Origin: Muricomes intestini
Lineage (GTDB): Bacteria > Bacillota > Clostridia > Lachnospirales > Lachnospiraceae
Reading direction: 5' to 3'
NCBI RefSeq assembly: GCF_004346165.1
Contig: NZ_SLZZ01000014.1
Location: 1-64,000 of the forward strand
DNA length: 64,000 nt
The translations under genes and the position numbers were made by a program. The notes under the pieces were generated by a model, which worked only from the letters and a program-made list of their open reading frames with translations, ran no database searches and was not told where the DNA came from. Positions within the stretch are counted from its first letter, which is position 1. Every line of letters begins with the position of its first letter. Positions 1 to 7,622 of the stretch are shown here, in pieces.

Positions 1-14
1 GCTGGCACATGCCA

Positions 15-93
15 TTGCAATTACCTACAAAATGTAGGTGCAACAACCTACAAAAACTTTTTGCAATTTCCTACAAAAAGGTCTTGCAAAAAA
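15..93. repeat. 23-bp tandem repeat array upstream of abiE remnant
   Basis: The unit TTGCAAnnnCCTACAAAA recurs at an exact 23-bp period: CCTACAAAA starts at 24, 47 and 70, and TGCAA starts at 16, 39, 62 and 85. The first copy also forms the palindrome ACCTAC-aaaat-GTAGGT (23-39). The period is not a multiple of 3 and a stop lies at 35-37, so this is not coding. AbiEi antitoxins are known to repress their own promoters by binding repeats there, so I infer an AbiEi operator array. Confidence 0.6.
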
Positions 94-214
94 CAAGTCA
101 GCCTTAAAGGAATATATGCAAAGTAAAGAAAAAAACATCCCGCAGCTTATGCGATATGCGAAAGAGCTTCGTGTGGAAAAACTTTTAAGACCATATCTGG
201 AGGCGTTGTTGTAA
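92..214 (+). pseudogene. AbiEi antitoxin, C-terminal remnant
   Basis: An open frame without a proper start encodes the typical AbiEi C-terminus, ending with RVEKLLRPYLEALL before TAA at 212-214. Intact AbiEi proteins are near 200 residues and carry an N-terminal winged helix. Here only about 40 residues remain, joined directly to the repeat array at 15-93, so the DNA-binding part is deleted unless the gene is rearranged elsewhere. The stop overlaps the ATG (214) that was probably the original start of the toxin gene, the usual abiE coupling. The family call rests on the characteristic tail and the toxin next door. Confidence 0.6.
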
Positions 215-248
215 TGATTAAAACTTCAAGACAGTTTTAAAAGCATTA

Positions 249-1136
249 GTGAGAAATCTGACAAAAGGTGATAGTATACAGGCGCAGATTATTATGCGTA
301 ATTATGTGATGGAACGTTTTTTAGAACGAATTTCGCTTTCAAAGTATAGAAATAATTTTATTCTGAAAGGCGGGATGTTGGTGTCTGCTATGGTAGGACT
401 GGATTCCCGTTCTACAATGGATATTGATACAACCATAAAGAATATGCCACTTTCTGTAGAAACTGCAAGGGAAATGATAGAAGAGATCATTGCGATTCCG
501 ATTGATGACGGTATGACATTTTTAATAAAAAGTGTTGGAGAGATTATGGGTGAGGTAGAGTATAGTGGAGTGAGAACTAATTTGGAGGCTACATTGGAGA
601 CAATGCGCACACCTCTGAAAATAGATATTTCCACAGGAGATATTATAACACCAAGAGAAGTATCGTACACGTTTAAATTGATGTTTGAAGAACGTACCAT
701 ATCTATATTAGCCTATAATTTGGAAACAGTGCTTGCAGAAAAACTGGAGACAGTGATAGCAAGAGGTGTAGCAAATACAGGATTAAAAGATTATTATGAT
801 CTGTATATTTTGCAGAATGAATATACACCTGTGATAGATATGGGTCAGTTTAAGGCAGCATTTTTAGCAACGGGTAAAAAACGTAATTCAATACAACTAA
901 TGGCCGATGGCAACAGAATTTTGAATGAAATAGCAGAAAGTGAAATTATGCAGGGGTTGTGGAAAAGTTATCAAAAGAAGTTCAGCTATGCAGAAGATAT
1001 TACCTGGGTAATGGTTATGGCATTGACACAGGCAACAAAATCTCATGAAATAACTTATACGATAAATGATGCAATGGATGTCCTACAATTGACGCAATAT
1101 AAGAGGCATATATGTAAAACAAAAGATATAAAGTAG
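249..1136 (+). CDS. AbiEii-type nucleotidyltransferase toxin, 5' frameshifted
   Basis: Nucleotidyltransferase of the AbiEii/type IV toxin-antitoxin family (DUF1814), expected to modify RNA when not neutralised by AbiEi. Visible motifs are GG (41-42) with DID (58-60), K124-x-D126, the LAEKLET helix near 162-168 and D181/D184 (KDYYDLY). The readable frame opens at GTG 249, but the natural start is probably ATG 214, which overlaps the abiEi stop: codons from 214 read MIKTSRQ and then hit a stop. Removing two T residues from the T-run near 231-235 would restore the expected KALVRNLTKG junction. It is therefore a 2-nt frameshifted gene whose catalytic core is intact but whose N-terminus and antitoxin are damaged. 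Confidence 0.85.
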   Translation: MRNLTKGDSIQAQIIMRNYVMERFLERISLSKYRNNFILKGGMLVSAMVGLDSRSTMDIDTTIKNMPLSVETAREMIEEIIAIPIDDGMTFLIKSVGEIMGEVEYSGVRTNLEATLETMRTPLKIDISTGDIITPREVSYTFKLMFEERTISILAYNLETVLAEKLETVIARGVANTGLKDYYDLYILQNEYTPVIDMGQFKAAFLATGKKRNSIQLMADGNRILNEIAESEIMQGLWKSYQKKFSYAEDITWVMVMALTQATKSHEITYTINDAMDVLQLTQYKRHICKTKDIK

Positions 1137-1443
1137 TTATTGTTCAAAGTGGCAAGCTGGATGTAGAAGAGAAGAAAAATTATATACTCCAGCAGTTTAA
1201 GTACAGGGAGTATAATTCGAGGATTATACGCTATTGTCGGGGGGGGGATATCCAGCCAGCATAGCGGCTATAGAACAGTCAAAAGATATCATAGAGATTT
1301 TTGTTACAGGGGCTTTTTATGATTTTTACGATATTATAGACGAGTGTAGATTAGACGAAAAAATCGCAGAAAAATTGCTCTTTCATGGTCTTGTCATAGC
1401 GGTTTGCGGCATTTTGATTTATTCCAATCCATGTTTTTTTTAG
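1112..1443 (+). pseudogene. Unknown decayed gene
   Basis: Two frames look like one broken protein. From ATG 1112 codon 2 is TAA, then the frame reads NKRYKVVIVQSGKLDVEEKK up to a run of nine G at 1239-1247. The protein-like sequence continues in another frame (SKDIIEIFVTGAFYDFYDII and onward) until 1443. The ATG overlaps the 3' end of the AbiEii gene, as for an operon partner. A nonsense codon plus a homopolymer slip would explain the pattern. I do not recognise the family. The 3' end runs antisense into the sfsA remnant. Confidence 0.35.
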
Positions 1444-1678
1444 CGGTAGTAGGTAAATCAAGCGAAATTGCTTCTACGGTAAGGGGGGGGTTCCGTGTTG
1501 TGCCTGCATCTTTGGACAACAAACACGGAATACCCTCCAGTACAATATTTCCAATGCGCCCAGTGGTTGGACAATGGCAATTGTAAATTGTTCCTTCCAA
1601 TTCCACTTGCATGATAAAACGGTTTGATCTTTTCTGTATTATACCCTCTATCAGAGGTGTATCAAAAATCAAGCCCAT
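1394..1678 (-). pseudogene. sfsA: SfsA-family DNA/RNA nuclease, truncated and frameshifted
   Basis: The N-terminal OB-fold of SfsA is clear: RSNRFIMQVELEGTIYNCHC followed by PTTGRIGNIVLEGIPCLLS. The ATG at 1678 is preceded by TTGGAGG, so I prefer it to the TTG at 1693. The family is usually 220-240 residues. Here the frame runs through a run of eight A (eight T on the plus strand, 1434-1441). With seven A it would continue as KKTWIGINQNAANRY, the expected SfsA sequence, so a +1 slip has occurred. Even in that corrected frame the catalytic C-terminal half is absent after about 20 residues. Confidence 0.75.
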
Positions 1679-1749
1679 AGGTCTGCCCTCCAATATCTTG
1701 GATGAAAGGCAACAGGTATATCCGCCACCTCGTATCCCTAATTAGATAT

Positions 1750-2394
1750 TTAAACAATTTTTATGCAGGGGCCATGTCCCGATGCAACAAAAGCAGGAGA
1801 AAGTGTTTCTAAATCAGCCAATAACTTGTTTTGCATTTCCAGGGTTGGAAGTTGGTCGGCTCCGCTTGCTTTTATTGCGTCCGGCCAGTTGCTTTCGATA
1901 ACCTGTCCATGTGTTTCTCCCATCTGAAACATAAGGTCGCTACTGAAAAAAATATTACGTTTCGTTTCCATAAACAGTAGACCTTCCCACATGTGCATTT
2001 CCGATGGATAACTAATTGTCTTAAACTCGAAATCGTTTCCGCTAAAGGTTTCGCCCGGTTGTTTGATTTGGATATTTCGAGCAAGGCCAAAACCCCATAA
2101 TTGCCGCCCTGTCACTTCCGAACATACGGGGATTGCTTCGGGATATTCTTGAATAACCAAAGATAAGCCGCCGCATTCGTCACTTTCAAAATGAGAAATA
2201 AGAATGTATTTTAGCGGTTTGCCGCCCAAAAGCTCTTTAAGTTGTGGCAGCGTTTTCTGTGCTTGAGGAATAGCACCCGTTTGAATTAGCACAGGTTCAT
2301 TGGTCAACAACAAGTATTGGTGCATGGAAAGTTTTATCGGCTCCATCACATCGGTAAATTGGTAAAGATCTGAATAAATATTTGTCATGTTCAT
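1750..2394 (-). CDS. MBL-fold, flavodiiron-like diiron hydrolase (ODP type)
   Basis: A 214-residue metallo-beta-lactamase-fold protein resembling the diiron domain of flavodiiron proteins but lacking the flavodoxin domain, like the stand-alone oxygen-binding diiron proteins. The metal motif is H68-F-E70-S-D72 (the HxExD pattern of this group rather than classical HxHxDH), with H134 (MHMWEG), D153 (SSDLMF) and H207 (SGHGPC) as further ligands. Likely cytoplasmic, binding or reducing O2, NO or a peroxide; the substrate cannot be read from sequence. It is divergent from a TetR-family gene, and both promoters overlap one 19-bp inverted repeat, so that regulator probably controls it. Confidence 0.8.
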   Translation of the reverse strand: MNMTNIYSDLYQFTDVMEPIKLSMHQYLLLTNEPVLIQTGAIPQAQKTLPQLKELLGGKPLKYILISHFESDECGGLSLVIQEYPEAIPVCSEVTGRQLWGFGLARNIQIKQPGETFSGNDFEFKTISYPSEMHMWEGLLFMETKRNIFFSSDLMFQMGETHGQVIESNWPDAIKASGADQLPTLEMQNKLLADLETLSPAFVASGHGPCIKIV

Positions 2395-2406
2395 TGTCCT
2401 TTCTTA

Positions 2407-2436
2407 TTGACATACAAAATAGCTTTAAGATATAAT
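2407..2436 (+). promoter_or_regulatory. Promoter of TetR gene
   Basis: TTGACA at 2407-2412, 18-nt spacer, TATAAT at 2431-2436, with the -10 in the left arm of the inverted repeat. It faces the regulator starting at 2534. Confidence 0.7.
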
Positions 2437-2471
2437 AAAAGCCACATCTGTTGCTTTTATTATATCTTAAA
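2424..2471. promoter_or_regulatory. Perfect 19-bp inverted repeat operator between divergent genes
   Basis: Arms at 2424-2442 and 2453-2471 are exact reverse complements with a 10-nt spacer. Each arm contains TATAAT, so both divergent -10 boxes lie inside the repeat. This suits binding by the neighbouring TetR-family dimer(s). It is AT-rich and lacks a 3' U-tract, so I do not read it as a terminator. Confidence 0.75.
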
Positions 2472-2488
2472 TTTGGATAGGTTGACAA
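2459..2488 (-). promoter_or_regulatory. Promoter of MBL-fold gene
   Basis: On the minus strand TTGTCA (2488-2483), 18-nt spacer, TATAAT (2464-2459), with the -10 in the right arm. The arrangement mirrors the plus-strand promoter, so one repressor could silence both directions. Confidence 0.65.
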
Positions 2489-2533
2489 GTATGCCGGCCT
2501 TAATTGCAACAAAGAGGGGAGATTTGTTGCTTT

Positions 2534-3070
2534 ATGAGAAGAAAAAATACAACATCGGACATGATGAAAGGATACATGGCGGAGGCATTTTTAATGCTGA
2601 TGGAGAAAAAAGATTATACTGATATTTCTATCAGCGAGATTACCGCTAAAGCCGGAGTAAACCGTTCCACGTTCTATCGGAATTTCAACTCAAAAAATGA
2701 AATTATTAAATATTACTTTAAGCAAATTATCTATAAACACTATTTCAGCGTTTCACCAGAGTCTACATCAATACCAAATTATTTACTTGAAATGTTTACT
2801 CATTATTATGGCTATAAAAAAGAATTACTACTCATGCACAGAGCTAATGTAACTCATATTATCCTTGAAGCATTGAATGAAACTTTTTCAGCCATACACA
2901 CTGATACAACAGTTGAAAGTCACTATGCTACACGCTACCACACAGGGGGAATATATAATGTTTTCCTTTTGTGGTTCGAGGGTGGTATGAAAGAAACACC
3001 TGCTGAAATAACAAAAATTACATGTTCATATTATCCCTCAAATTTACGCCCTTATATGTGGTTAAAGTAG
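2534..3070 (+). CDS. TetR/AcrR family transcriptional regulator
   Basis: A 178-residue one-domain regulator with an N-terminal TetR helix-turn-helix (ISISEITAKAGVNRSTFYRN, about residues 30-49) and a small TetR_C-like ligand domain. I chose ATG 2534 because AGAGGGGAG lies about a dozen bases upstream; an upstream TTG (2504) would read through that Shine-Dalgarno. It is divergent from the flavodiiron-like gene with a perfect inverted repeat between them, so local autorepression and control of that hydrolase is the simplest inference. The ligand is unknown. Confidence 0.85.
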   Translation: MRRKNTTSDMMKGYMAEAFLMLMEKKDYTDISISEITAKAGVNRSTFYRNFNSKNEIIKYYFKQIIYKHYFSVSPESTSIPNYLLEMFTHYYGYKKELLLMHRANVTHIILEALNETFSAIHTDTTVESHYATRYHTGGIYNVFLLWFEGGMKETPAEITKITCSYYPSNLRPYMWLK

Positions 3071-3138
3071 CTTTTTTCAATTTTTCGCTAAGCCGAGCAG
3101 ATGGCTGATATTGGCCTTTATCGTCACAATTATATGTG

Positions 3139-3264
3139 CTTGAATTCCTGGGATTACAAGAACTGCCAAAGTATTCTGAGTCGGAACTAGAATCTAGAAT
3201 TATTGATCATCTTCAGACGTTTTTGTTAGAGTTAGGTACAGGGTTTACTTTTGCTGGGAGATAG
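3139..3264 (+). pseudogene. DUF1016/YhcG-like nuclease fragment
   Basis: A start-less open frame reads LEFLGLQELPKYSESELESR and then IIDHLQTFLLELGTGFTFAGR before a stop. This is the linker leading into the PDDEXK nuclease domain of DUF1016 (YhcG) proteins. Both the N-terminal domain and the catalytic part after FAGR are missing. It lies between the TetR gene and the KDG operon, in a zone with other dead defence and mobile genes. The flanking bases 3071-3138 and 3265-3434 show nothing else I recognise. Confidence 0.6.
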
Positions 3265-3434
3265 GTACATCATTCCCAAATAGATTTTTCGTTACCCCCA
3301 AAAACTTGAAATGATGATGAAGATTAAAAAACAGACAGCATGACACTATTCCCAAATCAAATTGTTGGGGGATAGTCAAAATGAGAAAGGGGATAGAGAG
3401 GGAAAATTATGCTGAATTAAATAATAAATCTGGA

Positions 3435-3480
3435 AATCCCGGAAAAGCCTTTATTTACAGGATCTTCCGGAGATTTTTTT
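3435..3480 (+). terminator. Rho-independent terminator-like hairpin
   Basis: CCGGAA (3439-3444) pairs with TTCCGG (3465-3470), extended by AAT/ATT across a small bulge, then seven T at 3474-3480. The U-tract is on the plus strand only. The minus-strand operon ending at 3527 has a poorer tail here. Confidence 0.5.
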
Positions 3481-3526
3481 GCTCTTTGAACGGATTTGCG
3501 GCAGACTTCTGTCTCATTCTTTTACA

Positions 3527-4285
3527 CTAATTAAATTCATTTACAATTCTTTTAGCACCTGAAAGGATTATTCCAGTTTCTGAATTACAGCTGAATACAG
3601 TCATTCCTTTTTGTCTGCATTCTTTCAGGAATGAAATGTTACTTGCAATAATTCCGCTTGGTTTATTTAACTCTTTGGCGCCATCGATGACAGCCGAAAT
3701 ATTATCTTGCATGAGTGGGGTATAGAAATCTCCGGGAGTGCCGCAGTCACACGCCATATCGTTGGGACCGATAAGAGCAGCATCGACACCTTCCACAGAC
3801 AAGATGTTCCGTACATTTCGAACACCTTCATTGGTTTCAATCTGGGCAAGGATAATTGTACGGCTGTTTGCCAATTTCATATAGTCGGAAAGGGCTGGGG
3901 GATTATATTCTGTATGTGCGCGCTGTGTGGAAATGCCTCTTTGTCCAATAGGAGCATATTTGGCGAATTGTATGACCTTTTCAATGTCTTCTTTCGTGTT
4001 TGTCATTGGCACTAAAAGACCGTCTGCACCCATGTCCATATATTTTGTAATGACTTCCCGGCGGATTTCAGGAATACGCACAATAATCGGAAGCTGTATT
4101 CCATTTGCAATTCCGATGAGCGCCGCGGCTTGGGAATAATCAAAGTAGCCATGCTCACAATCTAAAATTATATAAGAAAATCCTCCGCCTTTTAGCATTC
4201 GGATGACATTTGGTGTTGTGATTTCACTGAGCATAGTGCCCAAGATAAACTGTTTATTATTCAAGTGTTCTTTTAAGAGATTCAT
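3527..4285 (-). CDS. HpcH/HpaI family class II aldolase
   Basis: A 252-residue TIM-barrel aldolase of the HpcH/HpaI family, which cleaves 2-keto-3-deoxy (or 4-hydroxy-2-oxo) acids to pyruvate plus an aldehyde using a divalent metal. Visible are the catalytic-histidine segment LDCEHGYFDY (H45), AQIETNEG carrying a metal-binding Glu, and GPNDMA carrying the metal-binding Asp. ATG 4285 follows AAAAGGAGG; an upstream start would run far into the kinase gene. It overlaps the end of the FGGY kinase by 29 nt and is the last gene of the KDG operon, which fits sugar-acid breakdown. The exact substrate is not determinable. Confidence 0.85.
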   Translation of the reverse strand: MNLLKEHLNNKQFILGTMLSEITTPNVIRMLKGGGFSYIILDCEHGYFDYSQAAALIGIANGIQLPIIVRIPEIRREVITKYMDMGADGLLVPMTNTKEDIEKVIQFAKYAPIGQRGISTQRAHTEYNPPALSDYMKLANSRTIILAQIETNEGVRNVRNILSVEGVDAALIGPNDMACDCGTPGDFYTPLMQDNISAVIDGAKELNKPSGIIASNISFLKECRQKGMTVFSCNSETGIILSGAKRIVNEFN

Positions 4286-5618
4286 ATGGCAATCCTCCTT
4301 TTCGTTCAATGGCAAGGGAAAGACGATAAAGTCCGTTGAAGGTTTCATCGGGTATCGGAGAGCGTTTGTAAGGCAGTTCTATACGCCGTGCCGCAGTGTC
4401 AATAAGCTGCGCATTTTTCCAACTGACTCCGCCGGAAAAGATCAGTCTTTTGATTTTGGAAGCTTCCTCTAACAAGGGAAGATTTTTTGCATATTCCTCT
4501 GCTATGTGCTCATAAGCTGCCTGAAATAAATTAGAAATATGAAGATTATTGGGCGTGATATGGCTAACGTTCCCGCCCAAAAGATGCTCGTTTGTCGGAT
4601 AAAAATACATTTCTGTCTTCAGGTCCCCGGAGTCAGGCCCAAGGGTATTGTTTATAATATCCCACATATCACTTTCTTCTATCTGCTTTCCCGTAAATAG
4701 CTGTACGGCTTCCTTGAGAAATCGGATAAATACGGATAAATTGCGTCCTCCCGGCATATTAGAAATGGTATTTATATAAGTCTGTTCAAAGTAGGGACGT
4801 ACCTCATAGCTGCCTGGAATAAAGACATGGGTATTGCGTGACAGCTGGCAGGCAGTAGCTATGTTGATAACGGCATCATCCGGTGTGCTGCATGCCCCAG
4901 CTATGGATACCTGCTGGTCACCATAATCGGGATAAACAGGAATCTTTTGTCCTTCTGCAAAGCAATAGCCTGCCGGCCGAAATTCCTCCGAGGCAATATC
5001 CGGAAAGGTTATTTTAGAAAAGCTTAAAGCGTCTATGACACGATTATTCCAGCTTTTTTGAGGGACGTTCACCAGTCCCAAAGGAGCCGCATTGGTTATA
5101 TGGCAGATATTATTTCCGGTCAGACGCCAGATAAGATAGGAGCCGAGTGTAAATAGAGTCCCATCATCCGGCGGTGCATCCTCTTCCTGAAGCAGTGCGT
5201 ATAAGTTGCACATGCCAAGGCTGGGCTTTAACTGCACTCCAGAAACTTCCATTTCTTCTTCCGATATGAAGGCTTTCATCATATCTAATACAGATATTCC
5301 ATTCTTTTGTGGACTTGTGCAGCGGGAATCCTGCCAAGAAATATAGCGCTCCGGGCGAGATTTTGTCTGGTAGACAAAGCCGTGCATCTGAGTGGAAAAC
5401 AAAATGCTGTCCAAAGGAACAGAAGCTGCCGTTGTATGGATAATTTTGTGAATTGTGTTGTATAGCTCTTCGGCATCCAGTTCATATACCAGCGGATTGG
5501 CAGAAGGTAATTTGGGGAGAGCAGGAAAATTTGTCTGCTGAATCAGAGCTTCTCTGCCTGTTGAAATTACCCCTGCCTTTATATATGAGGAGCCAATATC
5601 TATTCCAAGTGTGTTCAT
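4257..5618 (-). CDS. FGGY-family carbohydrate kinase
   Basis: A 453-residue ASKHA-fold sugar kinase of the FGGY group. The N-terminal phosphate-1 loop is GIDIGSSYIKAGV (5-17), the substrate-loop region is STQMHGFVY (about 75-83) followed by SWQDSR, and the C-terminal adenosine motif is IFSGGVSWKN. The sequence is closest in feel to sedoheptulokinase-like members, but the sugar is uncertain. It lies 6 nt downstream of the eda-VOC gene and overlaps the HpcH aldolase, so the four genes are one transcript. A ketose or keto-sugar-acid substrate fits the neighbours. Confidence 0.8.
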   Translation of the reverse strand: MNTLGIDIGSSYIKAGVISTGREALIQQTNFPALPKLPSANPLVYELDAEELYNTIHKIIHTTAASVPLDSILFSTQMHGFVYQTKSRPERYISWQDSRCTSPQKNGISVLDMMKAFISEEEMEVSGVQLKPSLGMCNLYALLQEEDAPPDDGTLFTLGSYLIWRLTGNNICHITNAAPLGLVNVPQKSWNNRVIDALSFSKITFPDIASEEFRPAGYCFAEGQKIPVYPDYGDQQVSIAGACSTPDDAVINIATACQLSRNTHVFIPGSYEVRPYFEQTYINTISNMPGGRNLSVFIRFLKEAVQLFTGKQIEESDMWDIINNTLGPDSGDLKTEMYFYPTNEHLLGGNVSHITPNNLHISNLFQAAYEHIAEEYAKNLPLLEEASKIKRLIFSGGVSWKNAQLIDTAARRIELPYKRSPIPDETFNGLYRLSLAIERKGGLPYESLKRTLE

Positions 5619-5624
5619 AGCGGT

Positions 5625-6587
5625 TTATCTGCGGCGCAGATGGACGGCGAAACCGCCGAATTGTTCGGCAAAATAGATGGATACCATCTGTCCCTTCTCG
5701 TATACCCTGGTCGACATATTAAATGCCACATTATTCCGCTGGAAATAAGTGACAGCACGTTCGATATCGTTGGTATTAATGGCAATGTGTCCGTGGGCTC
5801 CAAGAAAACTGCCTTTGATGACTTCTATCATATCTCCGGCAAAAAAGGCACCTTCAAATTCCTTTTTTTCCTTTGAGAACATATTGCAGAACACATCGGT
5901 AAGCTGGCTGGATTCCTCTGCATCCTTTGTATTAATACCCACATGGGCGATTTCAAAATTAAGATGGTCTGCTATGGTTTTTTGACATATGGCGCTGACT
6001 GCATCCCATGATTTTTCCTTAATCAGGCTGTCAGGAGCCATAAAGCTTCCGCCTACTGCAGCTACATTAGAAAGTGAAAGATAATCATTCATATTGTTTG
6101 CATTGACACCTCCGGTAGGCATAAAAGAGATATCTTTATATGGGCCGGCCAGAGCTTTTAAGGTCTGAACTCCTCCGTAGGCCTCTGCTGGGAAAAACTT
6201 GCAGACGGTCAGACCAAAAGAGAGAGCCTGCTCCAGGTCAGCGGTAGAAACAGTGCCGGGAATAATATCTACCTGGTGTTTAAGGCACCATTTTACCACA
6301 TCAGGATTAAAGCCGGGGGTAACGATAAAAGAGGCTCCTGCCTCCACGGCTGACTGAGCCTGTTCGATATTGTGCACTGTTCCGGCACCGACAATAATTT
6401 CAGGAACCTCTGAGACCATTTGCTGTATGGCTTCCTTTGCAGCGTCGGTGCGATAGGTTACTTCTGCAACAGGTATTCCTCCCTTTACCAGGGCACGGGC
6501 CAGGGGAACAGCATCCACGGCATTATCAATTACGATTAAAGGTACAAAGCCTATGTCAAAAATCTGTTTCATATTTTTACTTATCAT
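5625..6587 (-). CDS. eda: KDPG/KHG aldolase fused to a VOC domain
   Basis: Residues 1-205 are a class I 2-keto-3-deoxy-6-phosphogluconate / 4-hydroxy-2-oxoglutarate aldolase: E42 and R46 in AEVTYRTD, and the Schiff-base lysine K130 in CKFFPAEAYGG. The product would be pyruvate plus glyceraldehyde-3-phosphate. Residues about 210-320 form a vicinal-oxygen-chelate (glyoxalase-like) half-module starting near FEIAHVGINTKDAEES and ending HGHIAINTNDIERAV...FGGFAVHLRRR. The usual Eda is near 210 residues, so this is a fusion. The ATG abuts the kdgK stop directly (6587/6588). The role of the VOC part is unknown; it might act on or bind a keto-sugar acid. Confidence 0.88.
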   Translation of the reverse strand: MISKNMKQIFDIGFVPLIVIDNAVDAVPLARALVKGGIPVAEVTYRTDAAKEAIQQMVSEVPEIIVGAGTVHNIEQAQSAVEAGASFIVTPGFNPDVVKWCLKHQVDIIPGTVSTADLEQALSFGLTVCKFFPAEAYGGVQTLKALAGPYKDISFMPTGGVNANNMNDYLSLSNVAAVGGSFMAPDSLIKEKSWDAVSAICQKTIADHLNFEIAHVGINTKDAEESSQLTDVFCNMFSKEKKEFEGAFFAGDMIEVIKGSFLGAHGHIAINTNDIERAVTYFQRNNVAFNMSTRVYEKGQMVSIYFAEQFGGFAVHLRRR

Positions 6588-7535
6588 TTATAAAGTCCCT
6601 TCTTCCATAAATCTCATTAAAGTATCCCGGTTGGGAAGTCCGTCGTTATCTCCCCTGTTCATTACCTGGATTGCGCCAATTGCATTACCCCGTAATACTG
6701 CATCAGACAGTGTGCAGCCCTCTATCAGGGCGCTGATAACACCTGCAGCGAAGCCGTCTCCTGCTCCTACCGTATCTACCACCTTCTTCACAGGAAAGCC
6801 AGGAATCACAGCTTCATTATTTCCATCGGAAATATAAGCTCCGCGGCTGCCCAGCTTGGTTACAACAGTCTTTACCCCCAAATTATGGTAAAATTTACTG
6901 ATTATTTTAGGATTCTTACTACCGCAGAGAATTTCCCCTTCGTTTTCTCCAGGAAAAACAATATTTGACAGAGCTGCCAGCTTGTTAATCGTTGTTATCA
7001 TCATATCTCTGCTTTCCCATAGCTGAGGCCGCAGGTTGGGATCAAATGAAATTAGTAAATTGCGTTTCCTTGCTTTTTCAATTAAATAGAATACAGCCTC
7101 CCTTGTGGAGGTGCTGAGTGCAGGGAGAATACCAGTCAGGTGCAGAAAATTATAGCCTTTAAGATTAATCTGGTCGATATCCTTTTTGGAAAGGGTAGAA
7201 GCGGCAGAATTTTTCCGGTAATAGAATATCTCTGGGTCTCCACTGCTTACCATGCTTTTGAGCATGAACCCGGTTGTTCTCTCGTCGGAATATTGAATGA
7301 ATTCAGTTCCAATCTGATTTTGTTTTATCACGTTAGTCACTAATTTACCAAAGGGGTCATTTCCCAGCTTGGTGAAATAGGTAACGTTATGTTCTAACCT
7401 GGCAAGTCCTACAGCCACGTTGAATTCTGCCCCGGCCACAGCCAGGGAATAACCGGATACATTTTCCAGGGGACCTTCGTTTTGAGCAATAAGAAGCCCC
7501 AGAGGTTCGCCGATTAGTATTACACTTTTAGACAT
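6588..7535 (-). CDS. kdgK: 2-dehydro-3-deoxygluconate kinase (PfkB family)
   Basis: A 315-residue ribokinase-fold sugar kinase. The signature DTVGAGDGFAAG (254-265) holds the catalytic Asp260, and the N-terminal substrate region GAEFNVAVGLARL (35-47) is typical of KDG kinases. It would phosphorylate 2-keto-3-deoxygluconate to KDPG, the substrate of the adjoining aldolase, so the two steps are encoded together and translated back to back. First gene of the catabolic operon, 87 nt downstream of the LacI regulator, which may be on the same transcript or use its own promoter. Confidence 0.88.
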   Translation of the reverse strand: MSKSVILIGEPLGLLIAQNEGPLENVSGYSLAVAGAEFNVAVGLARLEHNVTYFTKLGNDPFGKLVTNVIKQNQIGTEFIQYSDERTTGFMLKSMVSSGDPEIFYYRKNSAASTLSKKDIDQINLKGYNFLHLTGILPALSTSTREAVFYLIEKARKRNLLISFDPNLRPQLWESRDMMITTINKLAALSNIVFPGENEGEILCGSKNPKIISKFYHNLGVKTVVTKLGSRGAYISDGNNEAVIPGFPVKKVVDTVGAGDGFAAGVISALIEGCTLSDAVLRGNAIGAIQVMNRGDNDGLPNRDTLMRFMEEGTL

Positions 7536-7622
7536 TATAGTAGATCCTTTCTTGCATGAATTAAGTTAATAACATCAAGTTTGGAGGTCTTGATTTTATG
7601 CTGTATAAGGTAAGGTTTCTTG

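Noticed and set aside
15-93. Short regularly spaced repeats as a CRISPR array
   Set aside because: The period is only 23 bp, the repeat is about 9-15 bp and the intervals are not unique spacers; no cas genes are near. An abiE operator array fits better.
2424-2471. Inverted repeat as a bidirectional terminator
   Set aside because: It lies between divergent genes, contains both -10 boxes and has no U-tract.
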